Assembly: GCA_035575515.1 (NCBI GenBank)
Contig: DATLXU010000148.1
Location: 1 to 23,218, forward strand
Source: DATLXU01 sp035575515
GTDB lineage: Bacteria > Acidobacteriota > Blastocatellia > UBA7656
Reading direction: 5' to 3'
Length of the DNA: 23,218 nt
Part shown: piece by piece, positions 14,486 to 22,106 of the stretch
How the letters are laid out: each line of letters begins with the position of its first letter
Position numbering within the stretch: position 1 is the first letter of the stretch
Notes under the pieces: model-generated
Seen by the model: the letters and a program-made list of their open reading frames with translations, nothing else
Told to the model about the DNA's origin: nothing
Databases searched by the model: none
Position numbers and translations under genes: made by a program

Positions 14486-16468
14486 ATGACTATTCAAGAT
14501 AGGGTGCGAGAGCGGCTGCATACGGTTATCGCGAATTTGTTCGACATTCATCTCGAAGAATTGCCGGTAGAGGTTCCGCCGCGAACAGAGCTTGGCGACC
14601 TTGCTTTTCCAATCGCATTTGAATTGGCGAAGCGGCTGAAAGCAGCGACGGGACAGAAGCAGAACCCGCGCGAAATCGCAACGAGGCTCGCCGATGAAAT
14701 TCGCGGCGTTCAAGGCGTCGCTCGCGTTGACGTTGCGGGCGCTGGCTACCTGAATGTCTATTTTGATCGCGCGGCGTACCTGTTGACCGAAGCGAGCGAG
14801 CCGCAAGCGATGACGCCGCAGATTGGCGGCAAGATCATCCTTGAGCACACGTCGGTCAATCCGAACAAAGCGGCGCATATCGGTCACATGCGCAACGCCG
14901 TGTTGGGCGATACAACCGTGAGGCTTTTGCGTTTCGCGGGCGAGACGGTCGAAGTCCAGAACTACATTGATAACACCGGCGCGCAAGTCGCTGATGTCGT
15001 CGTCGGCTTCAAGTACCTTGAGAATAAAACGCTCGACGAGATAAAGGCCCTTGAAGGCAAGTTCGATTATTACTGCTGGGATTTGTACGCGCGGGTCGGC
15101 GCGTTTTATGAAAAAGACCGCTCGCGCCTTGAGCTTCGCGCCCGCACGCTTCACGAACTCGAAGCAGGCGAGGGCGAAACCTACGAGATGGCGGATTATA
15201 TCTCCACGCGAATACTCGATTGCCATCTCGACACGATGCTTCGGCTAGGGATTTCTTACGACCTGCTGCCGCGCGAATCCGACGTTTTACACCTGCACAT
15301 CTGGAATAAGGCATTCGAGCTTCTGAAAGAGCGCGGCGCGATAGTCTATGAAACCGAAGGGAAGCTTGCGGGCTGCTGGGTTATGCGCGCGGCTGGCGAG
15401 GAGGACAAGAATGCAGAAGAAGAATCCGAGCATGAAGCGGACAAGGTCATAGTCCGTTCAAACGGGACTGTCACCTACACGGGCAAAGACATTGCCTTTC
15501 ACCTGTGGAAGCTCGGCCAGCTCGATCTAGATTTTTATTACAAGAAGTTTCGCGCATACTCAGATGGCCGAATGGTTTGGATTACAACTTCAAACGCGAG
15601 CGAGAATGACGCGACTCACCCGCAGTTTGGAAACGGCGCGGCTTACTTCAATGTGATTGACGCGGGCCAGTCCTACCCGCAGCACTACGTCAAGCTCGGC
15701 GTGATGGCCGTCGACCACGATGAAAGAGTCGAACGCAGCGCGCATCTCGGCTATGAAAAAGTCGTGCTCAGTCCCGCGACCGCTGAACAGTTGGGGGTTG
15801 AGCTTTCGGACGAAGATCGCAAGCGCACCGCAATCAGCATGTCGGGCCGCAAAGGGCTTGGCGTGAAGATTGATGATCTCGTTGACCAGATGGAGACGCT
15901 TGCGCTCACGGAAGTCCGAAGCCGCCATCCAGAGCTAAGCGAAGAAGAGCAGCGCGAAGCCGCGCGCAAGATCGCCGTCGGCGGATTGCGGTACTACCTG
16001 CTCAAGTACACGCGCAATTCAATCATCACCTTTGACTTCAAAGAGGCGCTTTCGTTTGAAGGCGAAACGGGTCCCTACATTCAATACTCGGTCGTGCGCG
16101 CCAACTCGATCTTCCGAAAGCTCAGGGATGCCGGTATTGAGACAGCGGGCATAGAGCAAATCGAGCGCGAGCGAATAGCCGAACTTCTGAGCGGCGAAAC
16201 GGGCGATGATTTGTGGTCGCTCATTTATCTTGCGATGAGATTATCGGACATCGCGCGAGGCGCAGTCGCATCGCTTGAGCCGTCGCTTGTCGCGAAGTGG
16301 GCGTTTCAGCTCGCACAGCGGTTCAACCTTTTCTATCACCATTACCACATCCTTTCGGAAGCGGATGAGGCGCGGCGCGCGTTGCTCGTTGCAATCACAA
16401 TAATCGTGCGGCGGCAGTTGATTGAGGCGCTTGAGGTGCTCGGCATCGAGGTGCCTGAGCGAATGTGA
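14486..16468 (+). CDS. argS: Arginyl-tRNA synthetase
   Basis: The protein has 660 residues. The ATG at 14486 is chosen because the frame's earlier TTG (14426) would add 20 unrelated residues; GGAG lies at 14471-14474, an 11-base spacing. The N-terminal Add-1 domain (LPVEVPPRTELGDLAFPIAF, about 26-45) recognises the tRNA D-loop. The class I HIGH motif is HIGH at 131-134 in TSVNPNKAAHIGHMRNA. Later come the tRNA-core segment with an acidic insertion (EEDKNAEEESEHEADK) and the KMSKS-equivalent loop SMSGRKGLGVK. The C-terminal DALR anticodon-binding domain contains QYSVVRANSIFRKL and LAQRFNLFYHHYHI. It charges tRNA(Arg). aroF follows 72 bases downstream but appears to have its own promoter. Confidence 0.96.
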   Translation: MTIQDRVRERLHTVIANLFDIHLEELPVEVPPRTELGDLAFPIAFELAKRLKAATGQKQNPREIATRLADEIRGVQGVARVDVAGAGYLNVYFDRAAYLLTEASEPQAMTPQIGGKIILEHTSVNPNKAAHIGHMRNAVLGDTTVRLLRFAGETVEVQNYIDNTGAQVADVVVGFKYLENKTLDEIKALEGKFDYYCWDLYARVGAFYEKDRSRLELRARTLHELEAGEGETYEMADYISTRILDCHLDTMLRLGISYDLLPRESDVLHLHIWNKAFELLKERGAIVYETEGKLAGCWVMRAAGEEDKNAEEESEHEADKVIVRSNGTVTYTGKDIAFHLWKLGQLDLDFYYKKFRAYSDGRMVWITTSNASENDATHPQFGNGAAYFNVIDAGQSYPQHYVKLGVMAVDHDERVERSAHLGYEKVVLSPATAEQLGVELSDEDRKRTAISMSGRKGLGVKIDDLVDQMETLALTEVRSRHPELSEEEQREAARKIAVGGLRYYLLKYTRNSIITFDFKEALSFEGETGPYIQYSVVRANSIFRKLRDAGIETAGIEQIERERIAELLSGETGDDLWSLIYLAMRLSDIARGAVASLEPSLVAKWAFQLAQRFNLFYHHYHILSEADEARRALLVAITIIVRRQLIEALEVLGIEVPERM

Positions 16469-16470
16469 CA

Positions 16471-16499
16471 TTGCGCATTGCAAAGGCAAGGGCTATAAA
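16471..16499 (+). promoter_or_regulatory. Possible promoter for aroF
   Basis: TTGCGC (16471-16476) and TATAAA (16494-16499) are 17 bases apart, immediately after the argS stop. Transcription would start near 16506, giving a leader of about 35 bases that includes the AGGAG ribosome site. The -35 is only 3 of 6 to consensus. Confidence 0.4.
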
Positions 16500-16540
16500 T
16501 CCAATTGATCAGATCGCCCTTTCGTCAGGAGAGAGAGATA

Positions 16541-17572
16541 ATGTTAATAGTGATGAAGCCCGAAGCAACTGAAGAACAGATTCAAGAGGTGCTGAGGGTA
16601 ATAACCGAGTTGGGCTTCAAACCACATCCGATGCCCGGAGCTACGCGGACGGCGATAGGTATCACGGGCAATCAGGGACCGATTGACCCTGCGCACTTTG
16701 AGATTCTGCCCGGCGTAGCCGAAGCCATTCGCGTGTCAAAGCCATACAAGCTCGTCAGCCGCGATCTCAAGCACGACGACACAATAGTTCGCGTCGGCGA
16801 TGCAAGCATAGGCGGTGTAGAGCCAGCAATCATCGCAGGGCCGTGCGCAGTTGAATCGCGCCAGCAGACGATGGAGATTGCCGAAATAGTTGCCGCGTGC
16901 GGGGTGAAGTTTTTTCGCGGCGGCGCGTTCAAGCCGCGCACTTCGCCTTATTCGTTTCAAGGGCTCGGCGAAGAAGGATTAAAGATTTTGGCGGAAGCGC
17001 GCGAGCGTTTCGGTATGTACATAGTCACGGAAGTGCTCGACACCGAAACGGCTGACCTTGTCGAAAGCTATGCCGATGTCTTGCAGATTGGTGCGCGCAA
17101 TATGCAGAACTTCTCGCTGTTGCGTCGCGTCGGCCAATCGCGCAAGCCCGTGATGCTCAAGCGCGGAATGTCTGCAACGCTCGAAGAGTTTCTGCTCGCG
17201 GCTGAATATATCATGGCCGAGGGCAACTATAACGTCATTTTGTGCGAACGCGGCGTGCGGACCTTCTCTGATCACACGCGCAACACGCTCGACCTTTCTA
17301 TCGTGCCCGCCGTGCAGAACCGCTCGCACCTTCCGATCATCGTTGACCCCTCACACGGCACGGGCAAACGGCACAAGGTCATCCCGCTTGCTCGCGCAAG
17401 CATAGCCGTCGGCGCGGACGGCATAATGGTCGAAGTTCACAATCACCCAGAGGTGGCACTTTCGGACGGCCCGCAGGCGCTGCTGCCTGAAATGTTCCAG
17501 CAACTCGTCGCCGAAGTCCGCGCTATTCACGAAGTCATTGCGGAAACGGAGAGTCAGCGGGCGGCGGGTTGA
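16541..17572 (+). CDS. aroF: 3-deoxy-7-phosphoheptulonate (DAHP) synthase, type I-beta with N-terminal regulatory domain
   Basis: The protein has 343 residues. It condenses phosphoenolpyruvate with erythrose 4-phosphate, the first step of the shikimate pathway. ATG 16541 has AGGAG (16527-16531) 9 bases upstream; the longer TTG start at 16505 is unlikely. Residues 1-70 form a ferredoxin-like/ACT-type domain (MLIVMKPEATEEQIQEVL), which in Thermotoga-type enzymes mediates Tyr/Phe feedback. The barrel begins around 80: IIAGPCAVES, FFRGGAFKPRTSPYSFQG, QIGARNMQNF, CERGVRTF and VDPSHGTGKR. The metal ligands fall at Cys102, His272, Glu298 and Asp309, the positions I recall for the Thermotoga maritima enzyme. 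It converges on the diguanylate cyclase gene with 6 bases between stop codons. Confidence 0.95.
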   Translation: MLIVMKPEATEEQIQEVLRVITELGFKPHPMPGATRTAIGITGNQGPIDPAHFEILPGVAEAIRVSKPYKLVSRDLKHDDTIVRVGDASIGGVEPAIIAGPCAVESRQQTMEIAEIVAACGVKFFRGGAFKPRTSPYSFQGLGEEGLKILAEARERFGMYIVTEVLDTETADLVESYADVLQIGARNMQNFSLLRRVGQSRKPVMLKRGMSATLEEFLLAAEYIMAEGNYNVILCERGVRTFSDHTRNTLDLSIVPAVQNRSHLPIIVDPSHGTGKRHKVIPLARASIAVGADGIMVEVHNHPEVALSDGPQALLPEMFQQLVAEVRAIHEVIAETESQRAAG

Positions 17573-17578
17573 AAGTGA

Positions 17579-19288
17579 CTAAACGTTCAATCCTGTGTAG
17601 GTGCGGTGCATCAGTGTGCGGACGCGATTTCGCCCCGCGGCTTTCGCGAGGTACATGGCGCGGTCAGCCATCTCGACAAGCTCTTCTTTCGACTTTGCCG
17701 CCGACGGGTAAGTTGCAACGCCGACACTTGCAGTCACCTGTCCAGCCTTTTGAACCGGCGTTGATGCTATGGCTTCGCGCAATCGCTCGGCCACATTAAT
17801 AGCATCTTCGCGCCCGCATTGTGGAAGAATTATAACGAACTCTTCTCCGCCGTAACGAGCGCATATGTCAACCTCGCGAACGGTCGTCTGCATGACGCGG
17901 GCGACGTGACATAGCGCCGCATCGCCTACGCGGTGGCCGTGAGTGTCGTTGATTCGTTTCAGATGATCTAGATCTAAGAGTATTAGCGAAACCTGATTAC
18001 AATTGCGGTCTGCGAGTTTGGTTTCGCGTTCGAGCCGCTCTTGGAAATAGCGGTGATTATAAAGCCCCGTCAACGCGTCGGTCATCGCCTGCTTCTGCAC
18101 TTGCTGGAACAGGCGTGCGTGGCTGATGGCGACAGCGAGTTGATCGGAAACGGTTTTCACCATTAGAACTTCTTCGTCTTCCCAGTTGCGACCGACCGCG
18201 TCATCTTCGACGACAAGAACTCCTATAACGCTATTGCGATAAGTAATGGGAACTTCAAGTGGCCCGCTCGGAATCATCTGGCCTTTAGATAACCCCAAGT
18301 CAATCTCGCCGTTCCTGCGATAGTCGTTCGCGTGACTATTTTGATTCTCATCCAACGTGAGCAACGAGTCCGGAGTTGCTTGCGAGATCGCATTCGAATG
18401 CGATCTCGCAAAACTCGTGTCTGGTGATGGCTCTGTCATTTCGCTCTTTATAGTCTGCTGTGCGCCTGAAACTTCGTTTTCTGCGCGCAGGGGTTCTTCA
18501 GGTCTTTCATAAACACTCATGCCTTCGGGCCTGCTCGTCCCCTCCTGCCACAGAGCGAGCGCGGCGCGGCGAGCGTTCAATGCGCGCCCGACTTCTTCGA
18601 CAGCAGCTTGTAGAATCGGCTCAAGCTCAAGCGAGCTTGAGATGGCAGAACTTATGCGATTGGTCGCCATTTCAAGCTCGTTCTGCCGCTGCATGAGCAT
18701 CGTCAGCTTGGTTGTAAACGTCAGCGCAAGCCGAAGTGACGAGGTGCGCGGTGTGCAGACATTGAGCAATCTTTCGAAGCGCACACGCTCGTTTGGCTTT
18801 TGCACGTTTATTCGAGCCATCAGGTACTCAATGGCGGTGAATACAACGTTCGGGTCAAACGTCCAGACCATCTCGTAAGTCTTCGAATGAGCATTGCTCT
18901 CTTCGGGCACAGTGTATGAAGCAAGCAACCCACAGAAGCGAGGGTCCATGACCAGAATGAATGGGCCAGTCTCAATGTTGTGATAATCGCGCTCTTCAAG
19001 GACTGTGAGGTTGCGGTAGGCCGCTGCGTTGAAGTTGCTAGTGCAATCCCTGTCGCAGCAGAAGAAATACATATGGCGAGCAGCGGCAGATAATCTGTCC
19101 ATGCGCTCGATCTCGCGCGAGGAAGTTCCATCGAGCGGGCGGCCTTCCAAAACGAGCGCAGATAACTTGTTCTCTGTTACAACGTCCTCGAAGTAACGGA
19201 CCAGTCGCATGACAGTCTGCTCATTGCAACGCACTGGAGCGAATTCTTCATCGTGCTGGTTCGTGAGAACGTAGTAGAGCGAATACAT
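17579..19288 (-). CDS. Diguanylate cyclase with DICT-like and GAF sensory domains
   Basis: The protein has 569 residues. The C-terminal GGDEF domain (about 405-565) has an intact active site, GGEEF at 480-484, and an RxxD inhibitory site (REVD, 471-474) five residues before it. It should make cyclic di-GMP and be product-inhibited. The N-terminal 190 residues (ALVLEGRPLDG..., FILVMDPRFCGLLASY, WTFDPNVVFTAIEYL) look like a DICT sensory domain, a tentative assignment. A GAF domain spans about 213-400 and appears interrupted by a hydrophilic, low-complexity insertion of about 90 residues (roughly 248-340). The linker QVQKQAMTDALTGLYNHR is the usual helix into GGDEF. No membrane segment is seen, so it is probably cytoplasmic. 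A strong promoter lies at 19352-19379. A 32-base perfect palindrome sits in the insertion. Confidence 0.92.
   Translation of the reverse strand: MYSLYYVLTNQHDEEFAPVRCNEQTVMRLVRYFEDVVTENKLSALVLEGRPLDGTSSREIERMDRLSAAARHMYFFCCDRDCTSNFNAAAYRNLTVLEERDYHNIETGPFILVMDPRFCGLLASYTVPEESNAHSKTYEMVWTFDPNVVFTAIEYLMARINVQKPNERVRFERLLNVCTPRTSSLRLALTFTTKLTMLMQRQNELEMATNRISSAISSSLELEPILQAAVEEVGRALNARRAALALWQEGTSRPEGMSVYERPEEPLRAENEVSGAQQTIKSEMTEPSPDTSFARSHSNAISQATPDSLLTLDENQNSHANDYRRNGEIDLGLSKGQMIPSGPLEVPITYRNSVIGVLVVEDDAVGRNWEDEEVLMVKTVSDQLAVAISHARLFQQVQKQAMTDALTGLYNHRYFQERLERETKLADRNCNQVSLILLDLDHLKRINDTHGHRVGDAALCHVARVMQTTVREVDICARYGGEEFVIILPQCGREDAINVAERLREAIASTPVQKAGQVTASVGVATYPSAAKSKEELVEMADRAMYLAKAAGRNRVRTLMHRTYTGLNV
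18380..18411. repeat. Perfect 32-base palindrome inside the diguanylate cyclase gene
   Basis: TTGCGAGATCGCATTC (18380-18395) is followed with no spacer by its exact reverse complement (18396-18411). ACGAGT (18364-18369) and ACTCGT (18413-18418) add an outer, offset pairing. In the gene's frame it encodes residues about 293-303 (FARSHSNAISQ), in the low-complexity insertion of the GAF domain. Confidence 0.9.
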
Positions 19289-19351
19289 TGAACAGGCTTC
19301 TCAGGGTCTGCGCGATAGCAATCGTGGGGACCGATTCGATTCACAGATTTG

Positions 19352-19379
19352 ATTTTACAATGACCGAAGGTCGTGTCAA
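19352..19379 (-). promoter_or_regulatory. Sigma-70 promoter of the diguanylate cyclase gene
   Basis: On the minus strand a perfect TTGACA (19379-19374) is followed after 16 bases by TAAAAT (19357-19352), 5 of 6 to consensus. Transcription would start near 19345, about 57 bases before the ATG at 19288. The spacer contains the small palindrome GACCTTCGGTC, which may be chance or an operator. Confidence 0.7.
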
Positions 19380-19406
19380 TTCTTTTCTAATGGATGGGGA
19401 TAAGAG

Positions 19407-19485
19407 ATGAGGAATGAAAAGGATTTCAAATGTCGAACTTCAAACTTTGAAGTGTGCGCATCAATAATTAATTTTCATCCCTCAT
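19407..19485. repeat. Imperfect inverted-repeat element with central palindrome
   Basis: ATGAGGAATGAAAA (19407-19420) is matched inversely by TTTTCATCCCTCAT (19472-19485) at 13 of 14 positions. Weaker complementarity extends outward (GATGGGG near 19393, CTCCCATC near 19493). Between the arms lies a 17-base palindrome, ACTTCAAA-C-TTTGAAGT (19437-19453). The whole could fold as a branched hairpin. Confidence 0.5.
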
Positions 19486-19753
19486 ACTTCGTCTCCCATC
19501 TTCCAGGAGTTGGTGTGTAAATTTTTCAAGTGCGGGTAGGAAACTAATACAGCAAAAGAGGAAAAAAAGAGGGTTACGGCCTCTAAAGGCTCATTTTCTG
19601 CACCGTAGAAGCGATTCCGCCGCGGCCTTCAGTGGCACGACAATCGCAGTTGTTCTGTTCTGCTTCAACGTGAGGACGCATCAATTATCAAAGGCTTATT
19701 GAGAAGTTTCAACAGCTGTTTGCAGTCAATTTTATGCTGTGAGGAGGAAAGTA

Positions 19754-20542
19754 ATGAAGTACAAACTGGTTACCGTTGCTCTGTTGATGACATTGGGAGT
19801 TGTCTTCTCGTCCGCATGCGCGACCAAGAAATATGTGCGAAATCGCATCGCCGAGCGAGTCACTCCGCTGGAGAATCGCACGGGCGAACTTGAAGAAACA
19901 TCCCGCCGCAACACTCAGCAGATATCTGAGTTGAGAACCGGTATTGACGACGCGAGAAGCCGCGCCGACCGCGCGCAGCAGACGGCTGATCGCGCCGCTT
20001 CTTCAGCCGAACAAGCCAGCACGCGCGTTACAGGCGTCGAGCGCAGCATCGAAGACCTGCGCGCCAACCTCGACAAGTACACAGTGCAGAATACGGCCAT
20101 GGTCTTTTTCAGACCGGGCAGCGCAAAGCTCACGCCCGAAGGCATGGCGCAACTCGATACACTCGCGTCACAGATTTCTGACCGCAGCGGGTTCATCCTC
20201 GAAATAGTCGGCTACGGTGACACGGCGAAAGCTACCCGCTATAACACTAACCTCGCCCAGTTGCGCGCCGAAGCCGTACAGCGATACCTTGCCGATAAGC
20301 ACAACATTCCTGTGATGCGGATGTTCGCGCTTGGGTTTGGAGCGGCGCGGCCAATCACAACTCAAAACGCAAGCACGACGAGCGAATCAGCCCCCGCAGC
20401 AAGCCCTCGCGCGCTGAATCGCCGCGTAGAGATAAGGCTGCTTACGAACAATGCGGTGCCCAATGCGCCAATGAGAACGACGACTTCGAGCGCCGCTGAG
20501 CCTGCTACGAAAACTTCCGCACAGGCTGCGACTAAGGACTAA
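19754..20542 (+). CDS. OmpA-family peptidoglycan-associated lipoprotein with coiled coil
   Basis: The protein has 262 residues. ATG 19754 is preceded by GAGGAGG (19741-19747) at a 6-base spacing; a GTG at 19739 overlaps that site and is rejected. A lipoprotein signal peptide (KYKLVTVALLMTLGVVFSSAC) has its Cys at 22. Residues about 30-105 are charged and heptad-like (ENRTGELEETSRRN...SRADRAQQTADRAASSAEQ), consistent with a coiled coil resembling Lpp or Pal-spacer proteins. The OmpA domain (about 115-230) has FFRPGSAKLTPEG, GYGDTAKATRYNTNLAQLRAEAVQRYL and NRRVEIRLL, containing the Asp and Arg used to bind meso-diaminopimelate. An alanine/serine-rich insertion lies just before NRRVEI. It should tether the outer membrane to peptidoglycan. 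Confidence 0.92.
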   Translation: MKYKLVTVALLMTLGVVFSSACATKKYVRNRIAERVTPLENRTGELEETSRRNTQQISELRTGIDDARSRADRAQQTADRAASSAEQASTRVTGVERSIEDLRANLDKYTVQNTAMVFFRPGSAKLTPEGMAQLDTLASQISDRSGFILEIVGYGDTAKATRYNTNLAQLRAEAVQRYLADKHNIPVMRMFALGFGAARPITTQNASTTSESAPAASPRALNRRVEIRLLTNNAVPNAPMRTTTSSAAEPATKTSAQAATKD

Positions 20543-20554
20543 GCATATGTCGAA

Positions 20555-20634
20555 TCGTCGCGGCAGCCACGAATCGGCGGCGCGACGATGATTAAGGCTG
20601 GCGGTGGATTGTTGGAACCGATTCATCGCCAGCC
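20555..20634 (+). terminator. Two tandem hairpins after the OmpA gene
   Basis: Hairpin A pairs TCGTCGCG (20555-20562) with CGCGACGA (20581-20588). Hairpin B pairs 20596-20609 with 20621-20634 (GGCTGGCG... with ...CGCCAGCC), a 14-bp stem with two G-U wobbles and an 11-base loop. They start 13 bases past the stop. No T tract follows; the next bases are C-rich. Termination is likely by position but not by the classical signal. Confidence 0.45.
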
Positions 20635-20713
20635 GCCCCCGCCCCCTTCCACGAGCGCGGCTCGCTGCACCTGTCAATTTTTTCTACAAAAAATTCGATA
20701 TATCTCCTGTAAA

Positions 20714-20722
20714 TGCTATAAT
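20714..20722 (+). promoter_or_regulatory. Extended -10 promoter for the ECF sigma operon
   Basis: TGCTATAAT (20714-20722) is a perfect extended -10 box. The 17-base-distant -35 (TTCGAT, 20694-20699) is poor, as is common for TG-extended promoters. Transcription would begin near 20729, about 41 bases before ATG 20770. The operon thus appears to start from a housekeeping-sigma promoter; an ECF-type GGAAC/GTC-style box was not seen. Confidence 0.65.
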
Positions 20723-20769
20723 CTTGGAGCAACCGGATTTAGCGGCATGGCATCACAGCGTGTGAGGTC

Positions 20770-21366
20770 ATGGCTGCGATAACAGACACGCTGATAATGA
20801 CCGTGACCGCCGAACCAAGCCAGACAGCATCAGACGACCTGAAATTAGCGCGGGCGGCTGCAACTGGCGATGCGGCGGCTTTTGAACGTCTCTACGAGCA
20901 GCATAACAGGCGAGTCTTTTCACTGTGCATGCGAATGCTCGGCAATTCTTCGCAGGCCGAAGACCTCACGCAGGAAGTTTTCCTGCAGGTTTATAAAAAG
21001 ATCGGCAGCTTTCGCGGCGATTCGGCCTTCACTACCTGGCTCCATCGCTTGACCGTCAATCAGGTGCTGATGCACTTTCGCAAGCGTGGAGTGAAGCTCG
21101 AACATACGAGCGAAGAAGGCGATTTCACAAACGTTGTTGAAACGCCGCTACAGAGCACGCGGCGAATTTCGATGGTTGAAAGACTTGCGCTCGAAAAAGC
21201 GATAGCGCAGTTGCCGCCCGGTTATCGCACGGTTTTTGTGCTGCACGACGTTGAAGGTTACGAGCACGAAGAGATTGCCGATATGCTTGATGTTAGCGTG
21301 GGCACATCGAAATCGCAATTGCACAAAGCGCGAATGCGGTTGCGCGAGTTGCTCACGAAAAGATAG
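20770..21366 (+). CDS. ECF-type RNA polymerase sigma factor
   Basis: The protein has 198 residues, the normal ECF length with only regions 2 and 4. Region 2 (about 27-95) contains DAAAFERLYEQHNRRVFSLC, QAEDLTQEVFLQVYKKI and FTTWLHRLTVNQVLMHFRKR, which bind core polymerase and the -10 element. Region 4 (about 135-195) contains LPPGYRTVFVLHDVEGYEHEE and a helix-turn-helix, IADMLDVSVGTSKSQLHKAR. The start is uncertain: ATG 20770 has GAGGT too close, and ATG 20797 lacks a clear site. The anti-sigma gene follows after 15 bases, so the pair is almost surely cotranscribed and functionally linked. Confidence 0.95.
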   Translation: MAAITDTLIMTVTAEPSQTASDDLKLARAAATGDAAAFERLYEQHNRRVFSLCMRMLGNSSQAEDLTQEVFLQVYKKIGSFRGDSAFTTWLHRLTVNQVLMHFRKRGVKLEHTSEEGDFTNVVETPLQSTRRISMVERLALEKAIAQLPPGYRTVFVLHDVEGYEHEEIADMLDVSVGTSKSQLHKARMRLRELLTKR

Positions 21367-21381
21367 GGATGGATTGATAAA

Positions 21382-22062
21382 ATGGTTTGCAAGCAGTGCC
21401 AGGAACTAATATCGGATTACATTGACGGGACGCTTGAGCTTGGCGAGCAGGTAAACGTAGAGCGCCACCTTGCTGATTGCGAGCCTTGCCGCGCCGTGCG
21501 CGACGACCTGCTTCAAATAGTTCACTTCTCGCGCCAACTTCCCGAATACACGCCTTCGAGCGCCGTCTGGACGCGCATCCAGGCGGACATAGCCGAACAT
21601 GGGCCGCCGAGCCTGTTGACTCGCGCCCGCGCGTGGTGGAGCGGAGTCCGCAGCGGCCATTCTAATTTGTCAATTCCGCAGATGGCTGCTGCGGCGGCGG
21701 CGATAGTCATAGTCATTTCAATCGGCGTGATTACACTGCGCCGCGACGGCTCTAATTCAAGCAACAGCTCAGCGGTAAACTCGGAATCGAGCGCGCTCGA
21801 AACGCATCCGCTGTCAAATCCTGAAGTGCAGCAGTTTGAAAAGAAGATCAACGAATACAGCGAACGGCTCGAACAGCGTAAGGCCAGTTGGCCACCTGAG
21901 CTTCGCGATGCGTTCGACAGGAACATGCTCACAATTGACCAGACGCTTATGGCCTGTCGCCATCAGTTGAAGGACAATCCTGCCGACGACGTCTCGCAGG
22001 AATTGATGATGAACGCTTATATGGAAAAGCTGCGCGTGCTCGAAGGATTCGACAAGTTCTGA
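21382..22062 (+). CDS. Anti-sigma factor with zinc-finger (ZAS) domain
   Basis: The protein has 226 residues. The N-terminal ZAS/zf-HC2 motif is Cys3, Cys6 and H29-x3-C33-x2-C36 (RHLADCEPC). In this family it binds the cognate ECF sigma factor and holds it inactive. A single transmembrane helix lies at about 100-119 (PQMAAAAAAIVIVISIGVITL), so the C-terminal half is predicted periplasmic. That half (about 150-226) is helical and charged (VQQFEKKINEYSERLEQRKASW...) and contains one Cys. Stress sensing probably goes through it or by regulated proteolysis. It lies 15 bases after the sigma gene and 44 before the DUF4097 gene. The ribosome site is weak (GGGATGGA). Confidence 0.92.
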   Translation: MVCKQCQELISDYIDGTLELGEQVNVERHLADCEPCRAVRDDLLQIVHFSRQLPEYTPSSAVWTRIQADIAEHGPPSLLTRARAWWSGVRSGHSNLSIPQMAAAAAAIVIVISIGVITLRRDGSNSSNSSAVNSESSALETHPLSNPEVQQFEKKINEYSERLEQRKASWPPELRDAFDRNMLTIDQTLMACRHQLKDNPADDVSQELMMNAYMEKLRVLEGFDKF

Positions 22063-22106
22063 GAAGCAACGAGAGTTTGTGAACAGGAAGCCGGTTAATT
22101 CGATTG

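Larger units (their letters stand above)
19289..19753. other. Divergent intergenic region upstream of the cyclase and OmpA genes
   Basis: This 465-base gap carries the cyclase promoter (19352-19379), an inverted-repeat element (19407-19485) and the ribosome site of the OmpA gene (GAGGAGG, 19741-19747). No gene was seen. I could not assign a convincing promoter to the OmpA gene. The stretch 19540-19680 holds an A/G-rich patch and small hairpins without clear meaning. Confidence 0.5.

Noticed and set aside
14417..15226. A 269-codon minus-strand frame opposite argS
   Set aside because: It lies antisense to the well-supported ArgRS; its sequence matches no known fold that I recognise and mirrors GC-rich codon use of the sense gene.
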